Part shown: one piece after another, positions 9,815-19,127 of the stretch
Layout of the letters: each line of letters starts with the position of its first letter
Numbering within the stretch: the stretch's first letter is position 1
Source of the DNA: Stenotrophomonas acidaminiphila
GTDB taxonomy: Bacteria; Pseudomonadota; Gammaproteobacteria; Xanthomonadales; Xanthomonadaceae
Assembly: GCA_002951995.1 (NCBI GenBank)
Contig: CP019797.1
Coordinates: 3,518,501-3,582,500, forward strand
Direction: 5' to 3'
Length of the DNA: 64,000 nucleotides
Program-made: the position numbers and the translations under genes
The notes under the pieces: model-generated
What the model was told of the DNA's origin: nothing
The model's database searches: none
Seen by the model: the letters and a program-made list of their open reading frames with translations, nothing else

Positions 9815-12800
9815 GGCTGCACCTCCTGCGAAGCCGATGCGGTGGGCGGGTTGGGTCTGGGTTCCACGATCGGTCTCTGGTTGGCCGAATCCGTGGCCTG
9901 CTGCGGCGCACGGACGGGTTTGCTTTCGAAACGCAGCGGCGACTGGCCCGGCTCGCTCTCCGGTGCGCGCACTTCGCCCTGGGTACGGCGCGCCTTGACC
10001 TGCTCCAGCAGCGGGTTGGCGCAGCTGCCCTCGATGAAGTCGGCGCGGTGCAGCTCACCGTTCTTCAGGTCCAGGAACAGGCTGTCGGCGTCGCCCAGGT
10101 TGCGGTTGCTGCTGGTGGTCAGGCGCGAGCCGACCGGCAGGGTCGACGCATCGACCTTCAGCGTGTGGCTGTTCGGCGGCAGCCCGCAGTAGCTGTACTT
10201 GCCTTCCGAATCGGACACCAGCCAGGTGCCGTCGGAGAAGTACAGGCGCACCCCGGGGATGCCCAGTTCTTCCTGGTCCTGCACGTGGTTGTTGTTGCAG
10301 TCCACGAACACCTTGCCCAGCACGCAGGCCTCGTCGGTGAACACGCCGCCGGTGACGCGCACGCGGTACTGGGCGTGGTTGGACGGGGTCGAGCCCGGCA
10401 GCGGGTTCAGGCCCACCGGGTCGATGCAGCCGCCGGCAATGGAGCAGCCGTGCGCCTGCGCGCGGTTGATGCCGTCGCCCTGCAGCGCGCCCACGCCGAT
10501 GCGCGCGCGGTAGGTCAGCAGCAGCTGGCCGCCGGCGGCGATCGGGCCCAGGTCGAAGCCCAGGCGCGGCCCCGGCCTGCCCAGCGGTTCGTCCAGCGCA
10601 CGGCCGTCGACGCGGGCGCTGCCGTCGAGGTAGGTGAAGCCACGCGGCAGCACGTCGACGATGTTCACCGTGCGCGCGGCGCTGCCGGACACGTGGCGCA
10701 CCTCGATGGTGTACTGCACGGTGTCGCCGATCTCGGCCATGGCGCGGTCGCCGCGCTTGCTGATCACCAGTTGCGTGTCTTCCGGCGCGTCCTGCACCTC
10801 GTTCGGCACCCGGCACAGGTTCTGGCTGATCTGCGGGTCACACAGGTCGAGCTGGCCGGGGGTTTCCTCGAACTGCTTCCACTGCTCGTCGGAGGGCTTG
10901 CGCTGCGGATCCTCGCCGCCGCCGGACACGATCACCGCGTTGTTCACGGTGCCCTGGCCCACGGCTTCCGGCAGCACGTCCACCGGCACCTTGATCGCGC
11001 CCGGATGGCTCGCGCCGGCAGCCAGTTCGCGCGCGCTGGCGCATGCGAAGCGGCGCTCGCCCACGCTGCCGGTACAGGCCCAGCCGTCACCGGCGGGCAG
11101 GCCCGACAGCACGATGCCGGCCGGCAGGTGTTCGCTGACCACGTACTCGGCGTCGGTGGCGCGCTCGCCGATGTTGCGCACCCGGATCAGGTAGCTGGCC
11201 GGCTGGCCCACGGTGAACACGGCGCTGTCGGCGGCCTTGCTGACCACCACGTCCGGCCATGCCTTCACCAGTTCGCTCGGCAGGCGGCAGGCGTTGTGCA
11301 CCACCTCGGCCCCGCACACCGGCAGGATGCCGACGTCGCCGCCTTCCAGCGCCTGCGCTTCTTCCGGCGTCGGGCGGTGCGATTCCGGCTCGCCGCCGCC
11401 GGCGACCAGCACCGCATTGTTGACGGTGCCGGCGCTGGCATCGGCGCCCACCCGCACCGGCGCGCTGAGGGTCGCGGCCGAGGTCTGCCCGGCGGCCAGC
11501 ACGGTGCTGCTGCGGCAGCTGAAGCGGGTGTCGCCGGCACTGCCGGTGCAGCTCCAGCCGTCGCCCGTGGGGACAGCGGCCAGGGTCACGCCCTGCGGCA
11601 GGCGGTCGACCACCTCGTACTCGCCGCTGGTCGCGGCCAGGCCGGCATTGCGCACCACGAGGCGGTAGCTCGCGGTGCCGCCGGTGACCAGGGTCGCCGG
11701 CTCCACCGACTTGCTGACCCGCAGGTCGGGCACGTCGGTGTTGAGCTCGCCGAAGTTGTTGGACTGCGAGTGGATGCCCGGCTCCAGCGTCAGCCCGCTG
11801 ATCACCGAGACCGGCTCGCTCTTCGGCGTGCCGTCGCCACCGGTGGTTCCCGGCACCGTCTGCCCGCTCTGCGTCTGCGGCGGCTGGTTGGGCTGGGTCA
11901 GCTTGTAGCGGCCCGGGCGCAGGTCGGGGAAGTAGTAGCGGCCGTCACCGTCGGTGACCGCGGTCACGCGGACCGGGTTGCCGAGGTCGTCCACGCCTTC
12001 CAGCACGATCTCCTGGCCGGGGATGCCGGTTTCACCGGCGTCAACGCGCCCGTTGTCGTTGTCGTCGTACCAGACCTGGCCGGCGATGGATGCCGGCGGG
12101 ATCTCGCCGAAGTTGTTGGCCACCGAGTTCTCGTTGGCGCCCAGCACGATGCCGCTGATCGCCGACGGCGTGGTCGCCACCGCGGTGGCGTCGCCGCCAT
12201 GGCTGCCGGCGCGGGTACGGCCATTGAAGGTGCCGGCCGGCTGTTCCGGCTCGGTCACGGTGTAGGTGCCCGGCGCCAGCCCGTCGAACAGGTAGTCGCC
12301 GTTTTCGTCGGTCCGCACCTCGGCCACCACGGGCATACCCTGGGCGTCGGTGCCGGTCAGGCGCACGGTGACGCCGGCAATGCCGGTCTCGCCGACGGAG
12401 ATGACGCCATCGTTGTTGCGGTCCAGCCACACCCGCCCGGCGATCGAGCCGTTCATCGGGATCTCGCCGAAGTTGTTCTGCACCGCGTGCTGGTTCTCGC
12501 CCAGCACGATGTTGCCGATCGCCGACGGCGTGGTGGCCTTGCCGGTCGCGGTGGCGCCGGCCAGCGGCACGCCGCCGATGTTGCCCGCCACGGTCTTGCC
12601 ATTGAGCGTCAGCGGCGGCTGGTTCGGCTCGGTGAGCGCATAGGTGCCCGCCGGCAGGTCGGCGAACAGGTAGCTGCCGTCGGTGCCGGTGGTGGTGGTC
12701 CGGGTGATCGCGTTGCCGTTGACGTCGGTACCGGTCAGTTCGACCGTGACTCCGGCGATGCCCTGCTCGCCCACGTCGATGACGCCATTGTCGTTGCCGT

Positions 12801-15800
12801 CCAGCCATACCCGGCCGGCGACGGTGCTGCGGGTCGGGATCTCGGCGAACAGGTTCTCCAGCGACTTCTGGCCCGGGGCCACGGTGATGGCGGCGATCTG
12901 CGACGGGGTGGTGTTCACCCCGGTCGCGGTGCCGGTGGTGATGCCGCCGACGGTGCCGGCGGTGGTGATGCCGTTGGCGGTGCCGGCCGGCTGGTTCGGC
13001 TGGTGCAGGGTGTAGGTGCCCGGCAGCAGCTGGGTGAACGAGAACGTGCCGTCGTTGGCGGTGGTCGTGGTGGTGACCACGGTACCGCCGGCATCGCGCA
13101 GCTCGATGGTCTGGCCACCGATGCCGCCGTCGCTGCCGTTCTGCACGCCGTCGTTGTCGTAATCCATGAACACGCGGCCGTGGATCTCGGCGCCTTCCTG
13201 CTCGCCGAAGTCGTAGTTCTCGCCGTTGCCGGTGAGCCGGATGCCGCTGATGCGGTCGGTGGTGGGCGCGTCGCCGGCCACGCCGGTCTGCGCGCTGCCG
13301 GCGCTGCAGCCGGCGCCACCGCAGGTGCCGGGCTTGACCGCGCTGGGGCGGTTGAGGTGGCCGGCCGGCAGTACTTCGCGCACGGCATAGGTCCTGGCCG
13401 GGTCCAGGCCCACGAACTTGTAGAAGCCGTTGGCATCGGTCAGCGCGGTACCGGTCGGGCCGGTGACGGGCACGTAGTCGCCGCCGACCAGCTCCAGCAG
13501 TTCCAGGGTGGCGCCGGCGATGGGCTCGTCGGTACCCGGGTCGCGCACGTCGTTGACGTTCTTGTCCAGGAACACGTGGCCGGACAGCGTGTACAGCGTG
13601 ACCTCGGGGAAGTCGAACTGCACGCCCTGGCCGCCGCTGCCCAGCACCACGCCGCTGATGACGCCACCGCTGGCGACGATGCCGGCGCTGCCCTTGTCGG
13701 TCACGCCGGTGCTGGCGCCGTTGCGCACGCTGCGCGCGCTGTTGGGCTGCGGCATGCCGTTGTTGTAGCCGCCGGACACGGTGCCCTGGTCCTGGCTGAG
13801 GGTGTAACCGGCGGCATCGGACGGCGCCAGGCCGTTGAACGCATAGTCGCCGTTGGCGTCGGTGGTGACGGTGACGTCGATCGCGTTGCCGTACACATCG
13901 GTGCCGGTCAGGCGCACGCTGACATTGGCCAGGCCGGTGTCGCCGGCGTCGGTGTCACCGTTGTTGTTCTGGTCCAGGAACACGCGGCCGGCGATGCTGG
14001 CGTTGCGCACCTGCACCGGGCCGTCCTGCTCGTTGTTGTTGGGGTTGCTGTCCTTGGCCAGGTCCTCGTTGGCCGCGTCCTTGCCCGGCTGCACGGCCGC
14101 GTGGTTGTCCACGTCGGTCAGCCACGGCCCGGCGTACACGCCCGCCTTGGGACGCGCATGCAGGGTCAGGGTGTAGCCGCTGCCCGCCGGGAAGTTGCCG
14201 TTGACGTGGCAGGTCACCTGCTGCACCGGGGTCGCGGCGGTGACGCTGGCCACGCCGTTGGAGACGTAGCAGACGTCGGCCGCGTCCGGCGCCGGCGGGC
14301 CGGGCTGCACGGCCAGGGTGCCGCCGGCCGCGGCCAGTGTGGCGCCACCGGTGGCGCTGCCCACGCCCGGGGCGGTGCCGGGAATCCACTCGAAGCCGGA
14401 CGGCAGCGTATCCACCACGCGCATCTGGGTGGAGGTGGAAATGCCGTTGTTGCGCAGCACGATCTGCCACGGCACGGCCTGGCCAACGTCGGCCGGCGAG
14501 ACCATGGCGGTCTTGCTCACCACTTCCAGGTCGGTGCTCGGGAACAGCACGTTGTTGATCGCGGCCAGGTTGTTGCCGGCCTGCAGCGGATCGGCGGTGC
14601 ACTTGCCGGAGGATTCGTAACTGTTGGTCTCGTCGGCGCAGACGTGCACGGCATTGCCGAAGATCACCGGCGCGGTGGACACGCCGGTGGGCCGGAACAC
14701 CAGCTCGAAGTTGACTTCCTCGTTCACGTCCAGGGTGCCGAACGTACACACGGTCGCGGCGTTCGGCGCCGCCTGGGTGCAGGCAACGGTCTTGCTGGCC
14801 AGGCTGTAGCCGGCGCTTGCCGCGGCGGCGTTCAGGTTCTGCGGCGTGCCCTGCAGCGCCAGGGTGAACCCGGACGGCACGGTCAGGGTGTCGGTCATTT
14901 CGATGTTTTCGGCGATCGACGGGCCGGCGTTGCGGATGCTGAAGCGGTAGCGCAGGTCGTCGCCGGCGCGGAACTCGCTCTGCCCGGCCGGGAACACCGG
15001 CACCTTGCCCTGCTGCAGGTCGAACGACGGCACGGTGACGTCGAACACGGCCGAGGCGGTGTTGTTCGCCAGCGCGTTGGCGTCGCCGCAGGCATTCGAG
15101 TTGGCCACGCCATCGGCGCGGTATTCGCACATGTTGTCCAGGTGGACCTGGGCGGTGTTGGTGACGTTCTCGTACAGCTTGTCGCCCAGTGCACCGGTGT
15201 AGCTCGGCGGCTTCTTGACGCGCGCGCGCACGGTGACCGTCTGCACCTCATGGCGGGAGATGCTCGTGACGTTGACGCAGGAGATGGAACCGCTGGCCAG
15301 GTTGCTGGCCGCGCAGCTCATCTTGGCCACGTCGGCCGGCTTGACTTCCAGCACCTCGAAGGCCGGGGTGGACAACGTCGCCGCGCCGGTGAACAGGCTG
15401 TCGGTGATGCGGAAATTGCCGGCGGCGATGTGGTCCTGGCCCTGGTTGCGGGCGACCAGGGTGAACAGCACGGTCTCGCCCACCGATGCCATCGGGTTGT
15501 TGCCGCCGCTGGCCGGGATGCTGGTCGTCACCGTCTTGCTGGCCATGGCCACGTCGGCCCGCGGCAGCACCCGCACCCGCGCGGTATCGCTCATCACGTT
15601 GCCGCCGGACAGGTCCTTCAGGAACGCATTGGGCGAATCCAGCGTGGCGGTGTTGTCCAGCTGGCCGGTGGGCGCACCCAACGGGCGCGACAGCGTGGCG
15701 GTGACCACGATGGTGGCGCCGGCCGGCACGTTGTTGAAACTGCAGACCTGCTCGGTGGTATTGCCGGATTCAATGGTACTGCCGCCCTGGCCGTACGAGT

Positions 15801-17991
15801 TCGGATTGCCGGGGATACTGGCGAGGCAGCTGTGCGTCGCGCCCGCGGCCTGGCTCAGGTCGTAGTTGAAGCTGATGTTCGGCGTGACATAGGTCGGTGC
15901 CGCGGCGGCGGCACGCATCAGGCCGCGATAGATGTCCTTCACCTGCAGGGTCGGGATCGTCGCCTGCGCCGCGGCGGTGGTGATGGTCATCCGCCAGTGC
16001 ATGTCGTTGTCGGCGGCGGCCAGGGTCGGCGCGTCGGCGACGTCGTCGTGCCAGGTGGTGCCGTCCACCGAGGATTCCTTGCGGATGCCCACCCGCACGT
16101 CTTCCAGGGTGGTGCCGATACCGTTGGCGGACTGGCAGTCCTGGCCGTTGGTGCCGTTCTCGGCGATGCCACCGGTCGCGCCGGCCTCGTCGGGGTCGGC
16201 CGGCTGCGGGCCGTTGCCCGCGTTCAGCCCCAGCAGGCGCAGCACCTCGCTGCCGGTGCAGGCGATGTTGGTCAGCGTCACCGGGTTCGGCCCCAGGGTC
16301 GCGGCGTCGGCGATGGTGTGGGCGAAGCTGAAGGAACGCGACTGGCCGACGTTCATGGTGCCGGGGCCGGGCAGCTCGCACGAGACCTGCGTCGTCTGCG
16401 CGGGGTTGACGCCATCGGCTCGCGGCGAGGCCGGGGTGACGGTGCACACCCAGCCGTTGGTGGCGGTGACCGAGGCATTGGTGATTTCGCGCGGATCCAG
16501 CCAGTCCACCACGCGCAGCGGCTGCGAGGGGCTCCAGCTGACCGTTTCCGGCCCCCGGTTGGTGACGGTCAGGGTGGTGTTGATGGTCTGTCCCGGTGCC
16601 ACCTTGGCCGGCTTGCTCTTGGTCAGCCCCAGGTCGGCCGCCGACGGCGCCATCCAGTAACGGACGGTGGCGCTGTTGTTGTTCGGCTGGCCGTCGTCCT
16701 GGCCGGGCGGCAGGGTCAGCACGGCGGGCAGGTACTCGCCGGTGCGGCGCACGTTGTCCAGGGTCACCGGGATCACGAACGGTGCGGACTGCCCCACGTT
16801 CAACGTGCCCGCGGTGCAGCTGACCTTGGTGCCGTTCCAGGTCCCGGTCTGGGTGCCGCCGCTCACCGGCGGGGCGATGGTCAGGCTGCTGGCCGGCGTG
16901 GATGTACAACCGGCTGGCAGCGTGCCGAGGGTGAAGCCGGCCGGAACGATGGTCTCCACCACGGCACCGGCGGCCGACACCATGGGCCCGTTGTTGGTCA
17001 CACCCAGGGTGATGGTCTGGTTGCTCAGGCCCGCCGAGGGCGAGGCCGAGCTGTTGCTGAGCGTGGTGGCGATGGTCGCCACCAGGTCGGTGGCCGGCTC
17101 GGTGTTGTAGTTGAGGCTGGCGCTGTTGTTGCCCGCGGCCAGGTCGATGTAGAGCGTATTGGCGGAGCTGATCGACGCCGTGTTGACGAAGCTGCCGTAG
17201 CTGCGGGTGGTGCCACTGACCTCGATCCAGCTGCTGTTGAGCTGCGCGGTGCTGATCGCCGAGCCGCCGGCGGTATAGGTACAGGTCAGCACGCGGCTGC
17301 TGTTGGCCGTGGCCACCGTGGTGCATGCCGGCGTCAGCGGACCGCCGAAGGTGATTGCCGTGACCACGAAACCGGTGGCCGCGCTGCCGGGCAGGTTGTC
17401 GGTGATGACGATGCTGCCGCCCACCGGCACGTTGTTGCCGCCGGCGGCGATGTTCGGCGTCAGCCGGAAGGTGCTGTTGCCACCGGTCAGCGGGCTGCCG
17501 CTCGCCGGCACGGTCATGGCCTTGCCGACGGTGAGGTCGCCGGCGTTGCGCACGTTGCCGGAGAACGCGGCGGACGGGCCCGAGGTGCCGGTGGCGGTCA
17601 GGTTGAAGCCACCGGCGGTCACGCCGCGCACCGGGAAGCTCACCGTGCCGCTGCTGCCGGCGGTGGTCGAACACACCATGTTCGGCGCGGTGTAGGTGCA
17701 GCCGGCCGGGGGCGCGGGCGGGTTGGCGCCGAGCTGGGCGGGGATGACGACGGTGACGGTGTCACCGCCCGCGCTGGTACGCGTCCAGTCGACGGTGACG
17801 TTCACGTCCTGGCCGATGCCGATGTCCGCGGCCGTGGTCACCTGGGTCGCGGTAACGGCGGCGTTGGCCGCCGGCGCCATGAAGCCGACCGCGGCCAACA
17901 GACCGGCGAGCTTCATCGCGCGGACGGCAGATCCATTTGCGTGCGCGCGCGAAGACATCGCGCGAGCGGCCTGTTCGTGAGATTGGTACAC
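9811..17991 (-). CDS. Giant secreted DUF11 / SdrD-B-like repeat protein (2,726 residues)
   Basis: A very large, probably surface or secreted adhesin-like protein. A Sec signal lies near the N-terminus (KLAGLLAAVGFMAPAANA). About eight DUF11-like/Ig-like domains follow, recognised by repeats of the type DLxVxKxxxxxxVxxGxxxxxxxxVxNxGP. Six tandem SdrD-B/Cna-B-like modules come next, starting with G(R/H/Q)V(F/W)xDxNxNxxxDxG and ending YxLxxPNQP (about 14010-11740). Three more DUF11 domains and a final cysteine-rich SdrD-B-like module (GKVFVDCNNNHVQD) precede a Pro/Gln-rich tail. The Asp/Asn loops resemble the calcium-binding sites of SdrD B repeats. The GTG at 17991 is chosen for AGGGGAAC upstream; an ATG at 17958 is the alternative. 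There is no LPXTG or autotransporter barrel, so export or anchoring likely uses the overlapping barrel-like gene. Confidence 0.85.
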   Translation of the reverse strand: MYQSHEQAARAMSSRAHANGSAVRAMKLAGLLAAVGFMAPAANAAVTATQVTTAADIGIGQDVNVTVDWTRTSAGGDTVTVVIPAQLGANPPAPPAGCTYTAPNMVCSTTAGSSGTVSFPVRGVTAGGFNLTATGTSGPSAAFSGNVRNAGDLTVGKAMTVPASGSPLTGGNSTFRLTPNIAAGGNNVPVGGSIVITDNLPGSAATGFVVTAITFGGPLTPACTTVATANSSRVLTCTYTAGGSAISTAQLNSSWIEVSGTTRSYGSFVNTASISSANTLYIDLAAGNNSASLNYNTEPATDLVATIATTLSNSSASPSAGLSNQTITLGVTNNGPMVSAAGAVVETIVPAGFTLGTLPAGCTSTPASSLTIAPPVSGGTQTGTWNGTKVSCTAGTLNVGQSAPFVIPVTLDNVRRTGEYLPAVLTLPPGQDDGQPNNNSATVRYWMAPSAADLGLTKSKPAKVAPGQTINTTLTVTNRGPETVSWSPSQPLRVVDWLDPREITNASVTATNGWVCTVTPASPRADGVNPAQTTQVSCELPGPGTMNVGQSRSFSFAHTIADAATLGPNPVTLTNIACTGSEVLRLLGLNAGNGPQPADPDEAGATGGIAENGTNGQDCQSANGIGTTLEDVRVGIRKESSVDGTTWHDDVADAPTLAAADNDMHWRMTITTAAAQATIPTLQVKDIYRGLMRAAAAAPTYVTPNISFNYDLSQAAGATHSCLASIPGNPNSYGQGGSTIESGNTTEQVCSFNNVPAGATIVVTATLSRPLGAPTGQLDNTATLDSPNAFLKDLSGGNVMSDTARVRVLPRADVAMASKTVTTSIPASGGNNPMASVGETVLFTLVARNQGQDHIAAGNFRITDSLFTGAATLSTPAFEVLEVKPADVAKMSCAASNLASGSISCVNVTSISRHEVQTVTVRARVKKPPSYTGALGDKLYENVTNTAQVHLDNMCEYRADGVANSNACGDANALANNTASAVFDVTVPSFDLQQGKVPVFPAGQSEFRAGDDLRYRFSIRNAGPSIAENIEMTDTLTVPSGFTLALQGTPQNLNAAAASAGYSLASKTVACTQAAPNAATVCTFGTLDVNEEVNFELVFRPTGVSTAPVIFGNAVHVCADETNSYESSGKCTADPLQAGNNLAAINNVLFPSTDLEVVSKTAMVSPADVGQAVPWQIVLRNNGISTSTQMRVVDTLPSGFEWIPGTAPGVGSATGGATLAAAGGTLAVQPGPPAPDAADVCYVSNGVASVTAATPVQQVTCHVNGNFPAGSGYTLTLHARPKAGVYAGPWLTDVDNHAAVQPGKDAANEDLAKDSNPNNNEQDGPVQVRNASIAGRVFLDQNNNGDTDAGDTGLANVSVRLTGTDVYGNAIDVTVTTDANGDYAFNGLAPSDAAGYTLSQDQGTVSGGYNNGMPQPNSARSVRNGASTGVTDKGSAGIVASGGVISGVVLGSGGQGVQFDFPEVTLYTLSGHVFLDKNVNDVRDPGTDEPIAGATLELLELVGGDYVPVTGPTGTALTDANGFYKFVGLDPARTYAVREVLPAGHLNRPSAVKPGTCGGAGCSAGSAQTGVAGDAPTTDRISGIRLTGNGENYDFGEQEGAEIHGRVFMDYDNDGVQNGSDGGIGGQTIELRDAGGTVVTTTTTANDGTFSFTQLLPGTYTLHQPNQPAGTANGITTAGTVGGITTGTATGVNTTPSQIAAITVAPGQKSLENLFAEIPTRSTVAGRVWLDGNDNGVIDVGEQGIAGVTVELTGTDVNGNAITRTTTTGTDGSYLFADLPAGTYALTEPNQPPLTLNGKTVAGNIGGVPLAGATATGKATTPSAIGNIVLGENQHAVQNNFGEIPMNGSIAGRVWLDRNNDGVISVGETGIAGVTVRLTGTDAQGMPVVAEVRTDENGDYLFDGLAPGTYTVTEPEQPAGTFNGRTRAGSHGGDATAVATTPSAISGIVLGANENSVANNFGEIPPASIAGQVWYDDNDNGRVDAGETGIPGQEIVLEGVDDLGNPVRVTAVTDGDGRYYFPDLRPGRYKLTQPNQPPQTQSGQTVPGTTGGDGTPKSEPVSVISGLTLEPGIHSQSNNFGELNTDVPDLRVSKSVEPATLVTGGTASYRLVVRNAGLAATSGEYEVVDRLPQGVTLAAVPTGDGWSCTGSAGDTRFSCRSSTVLAAGQTSAATLSAPVRVGADASAGTVNNAVLVAGGGEPESHRPTPEEAQALEGGDVGILPVCGAEVVHNACRLPSELVKAWPDVVVSKAADSAVFTVGQPASYLIRVRNIGERATDAEYVVSEHLPAGIVLSGLPAGDGWACTGSVGERRFACASARELAAGASHPGAIKVPVDVLPEAVGQGTVNNAVIVSGGGEDPQRKPSDEQWKQFEETPGQLDLCDPQISQNLCRVPNEVQDAPEDTQLVISKRGDRAMAEIGDTVQYTIEVRHVSGSAARTVNIVDVLPRGFTYLDGSARVDGRALDEPLGRPGPRLGFDLGPIAAGGQLLLTYRARIGVGALQGDGINRAQAHGCSIAGGCIDPVGLNPLPGSTPSNHAQYRVRVTGGVFTDEACVLGKVFVDCNNNHVQDQEELGIPGVRLYFSDGTWLVSDSEGKYSYCGLPPNSHTLKVDASTLPVGSRLTTSSNRNLGDADSLFLDLKNGELHRADFIEGSCANPLLEQVKARRTQGEVRAPESEPGQSPLRFESKPVRAPQQATDSANQRPIVEPRPNPPTASASQEVQP
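11960..14010 (-). repeat. Six degenerate tandem modules (about 365-415 bp each) encoding SdrD-B/Cna-B-like domains
   Basis: Within the giant gene, unit starts (G-R-V-F/W-x-D) fall near 14000, 13585, 13180, 12817, 12448 and 12082 on the reverse strand. The last three spacings are almost constant (363-369 bp), and those units share the phrases GETGIAGVTV, NGxxxAG and NNFGEIP. The first two units are longer and more diverged. The pattern fits serial unequal duplication of a single domain, with recent growth at the 3' side. Confidence 0.85.
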
Positions 17992-18156
17992 GGGTGTTCC
18001 CCTGCGTCTGCAGCTGTTGCGCCCCACCCGGCTGACGGCGTGCCGGGCCTTGCGTGTTGTCGGTGCCTGCCATTGCGGGCAGGCGCGGGACACCCGGTCA
18101 GGGCATCCGGGCGGCATTCTCTGCAGCGGGCGCAGCCAAGGCAGTAGCAGTTCCTG

Positions 18157-18176
18157 ACACTCGCTCACACTCGCTC
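18157..18176. promoter_or_regulatory. Perfect 2 x 10 bp direct repeat upstream of the giant gene (candidate OmpR-type operator)
   Basis: ACACTCGCTC occurs twice without spacing (GAGCGAGTGT twice on the coding strand), about 165-185 bp upstream of the GTG at 17991. OmpR/PhoB-type regulators bind direct repeats spaced about 10-11 bp, and two such orphan regulators are encoded immediately upstream. A regulatory role is inference; the repeat itself is directly visible. Confidence 0.4.
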
Positions 18177-18216
18177 TCAGCGGCGCCGCGCGGCGCCATG
18201 CAGCGGGAGCCGGGGA

Positions 18217-18978
18217 TCACGAATGCGTGGGCACCCACAGGTATCCCTGGCCGCGCAGTGCGCGCACCGGCAGGGCCAGGCCGGTGGCGTCGCGGACGCG
18301 CGCACGCAGGCGGTGCAGCAGCACTTCCAGGCGGTGCGGATCGAAATCCCGGGGCGTGGGCGTCAGTGCGGCGATCAGCCGCTCGCGGCTGACCGGCGTG
18401 CCGGGGCTGGCGATCAGTGCGTGCAGCAGCGCGCGCTCGGCGCTGGACAGGGCCACGGCGTGGCCGCCGGGCGACCCCAGTTCCCAGCCGCCTGCCCGCA
18501 GGCTCCAGCCGTCGCCTGGAGGCGGCGCGGGCTCCGGCGCCGGGCACGGCGGTGCAGCGGTGCGTGCGGCCATGCGCCGATGCAGGCTGTGCAATGCCGC
18601 CACCAGTACCGGCAGCTCCAGTGGCTTGGGCAGGTAGACATCGGCGCCCACGGACAGCCCATGGGCCATGTCGGCGGCGGCGCCACGCCCGGTCACCAGC
18701 ACGATGCCCATGTCGCCGGTGCGGCGCAGGTGGCGGGTCGCGCTGAATCCATCCTCGCCCGGCAGCATGACGTCGAGCACGACGATGTCGCACGCGTCCA
18801 CCGCCAGCTCGCGGTACAGGGCTTCGACACTGCCAAGGCCACGCACCGCCGCGCCCTGCCGCGCGAGTTCGTCGACCACCAGCGCGCACCACTCCGGATC
18901 ATCCTCCACCACCCGGATGCGGAGGCCCTGCAGCGGGCGCGGCGCGGTTGGCGGCGGCCCTTCCAGTGTCGTTTCCAA
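18217..18978 (-). CDS. Orphan OmpR-type response regulator, copy 1
   Basis: 253 residues. The receiver domain (about 20-135) has the acidic pair (VVEDDPEW), phospho-acceptor Asp69 in VLDVMLPGEDG and the conserved Lys in YLPKPLEL. A Pro/Ala-rich linker leads to a C-terminal winged-helix DNA-binding domain (about 155-250) with LSSAERALLHAL and the wing GQGYLW. The start is TTG at 18978 with GGGGAG seven bases upstream. No histidine kinase is adjacent. It is a close paralogue of the regulator 149 bp upstream on the same strand (shared SVEALYRELAVD and LVTGR, then DMAHGLSVGADVYLPKPLEL). The giant surface-protein gene follows 225 bp downstream, making it the likely target. Confidence 0.88.
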   Translation of the reverse strand: METTLEGPPPTAPRPLQGLRIRVVEDDPEWCALVVDELARQGAAVRGLGSVEALYRELAVDACDIVVLDVMLPGEDGFSATRHLRRTGDMGIVLVTGRGAAADMAHGLSVGADVYLPKPLELPVLVAALHSLHRRMAARTAAPPCPAPEPAPPPGDGWSLRAGGWELGSPGGHAVALSSAERALLHALIASPGTPVSRERLIAALTPTPRDFDPHRLEVLLHRLRARVRDATGLALPVRALRGQGYLWVPTHS

Positions 18979-19127
18979 TGCCGCTCCCCATGCACGCCGG
19001 CCACGCGCTGCGCGGCTCCGGCGTCGGGGTGGGATTCTCGGCAGCAGCCGGCGCAGCGGCAGTATCAGAGAATCTCCGTCGCTCTCCGGCGTTCACCCAC
19101 AGCAGCCGCTGGAAAGCGGAACCGGAG

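Noticed and set aside
6287..10192. A 1,301-codon forward frame opposite the barrel-like gene
   Set aside because: Antisense shadow of the coding strand; low-complexity composition and no domain.
11960..14010. Regular repeats considered as a CRISPR or satellite array
   Set aside because: Units are about 365-415 bp, diverged and in frame; they encode SdrD-B-like protein domains.
9745..18147. A 2,800-codon open frame on the forward strand opposite the giant surface gene
   Set aside because: It is rich in His, Arg, Gly and Gln with no domain, a usual product of high-GC antisense frames; the reverse strand has recognisable domains, signal peptide and ribosome sites.
18182..18197. GGCGCC-GCGC-GGCGCC palindrome after the regulator gene as a terminator
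   Set aside because: It has no T-run and such GC palindromes are frequent by chance in this DNA.
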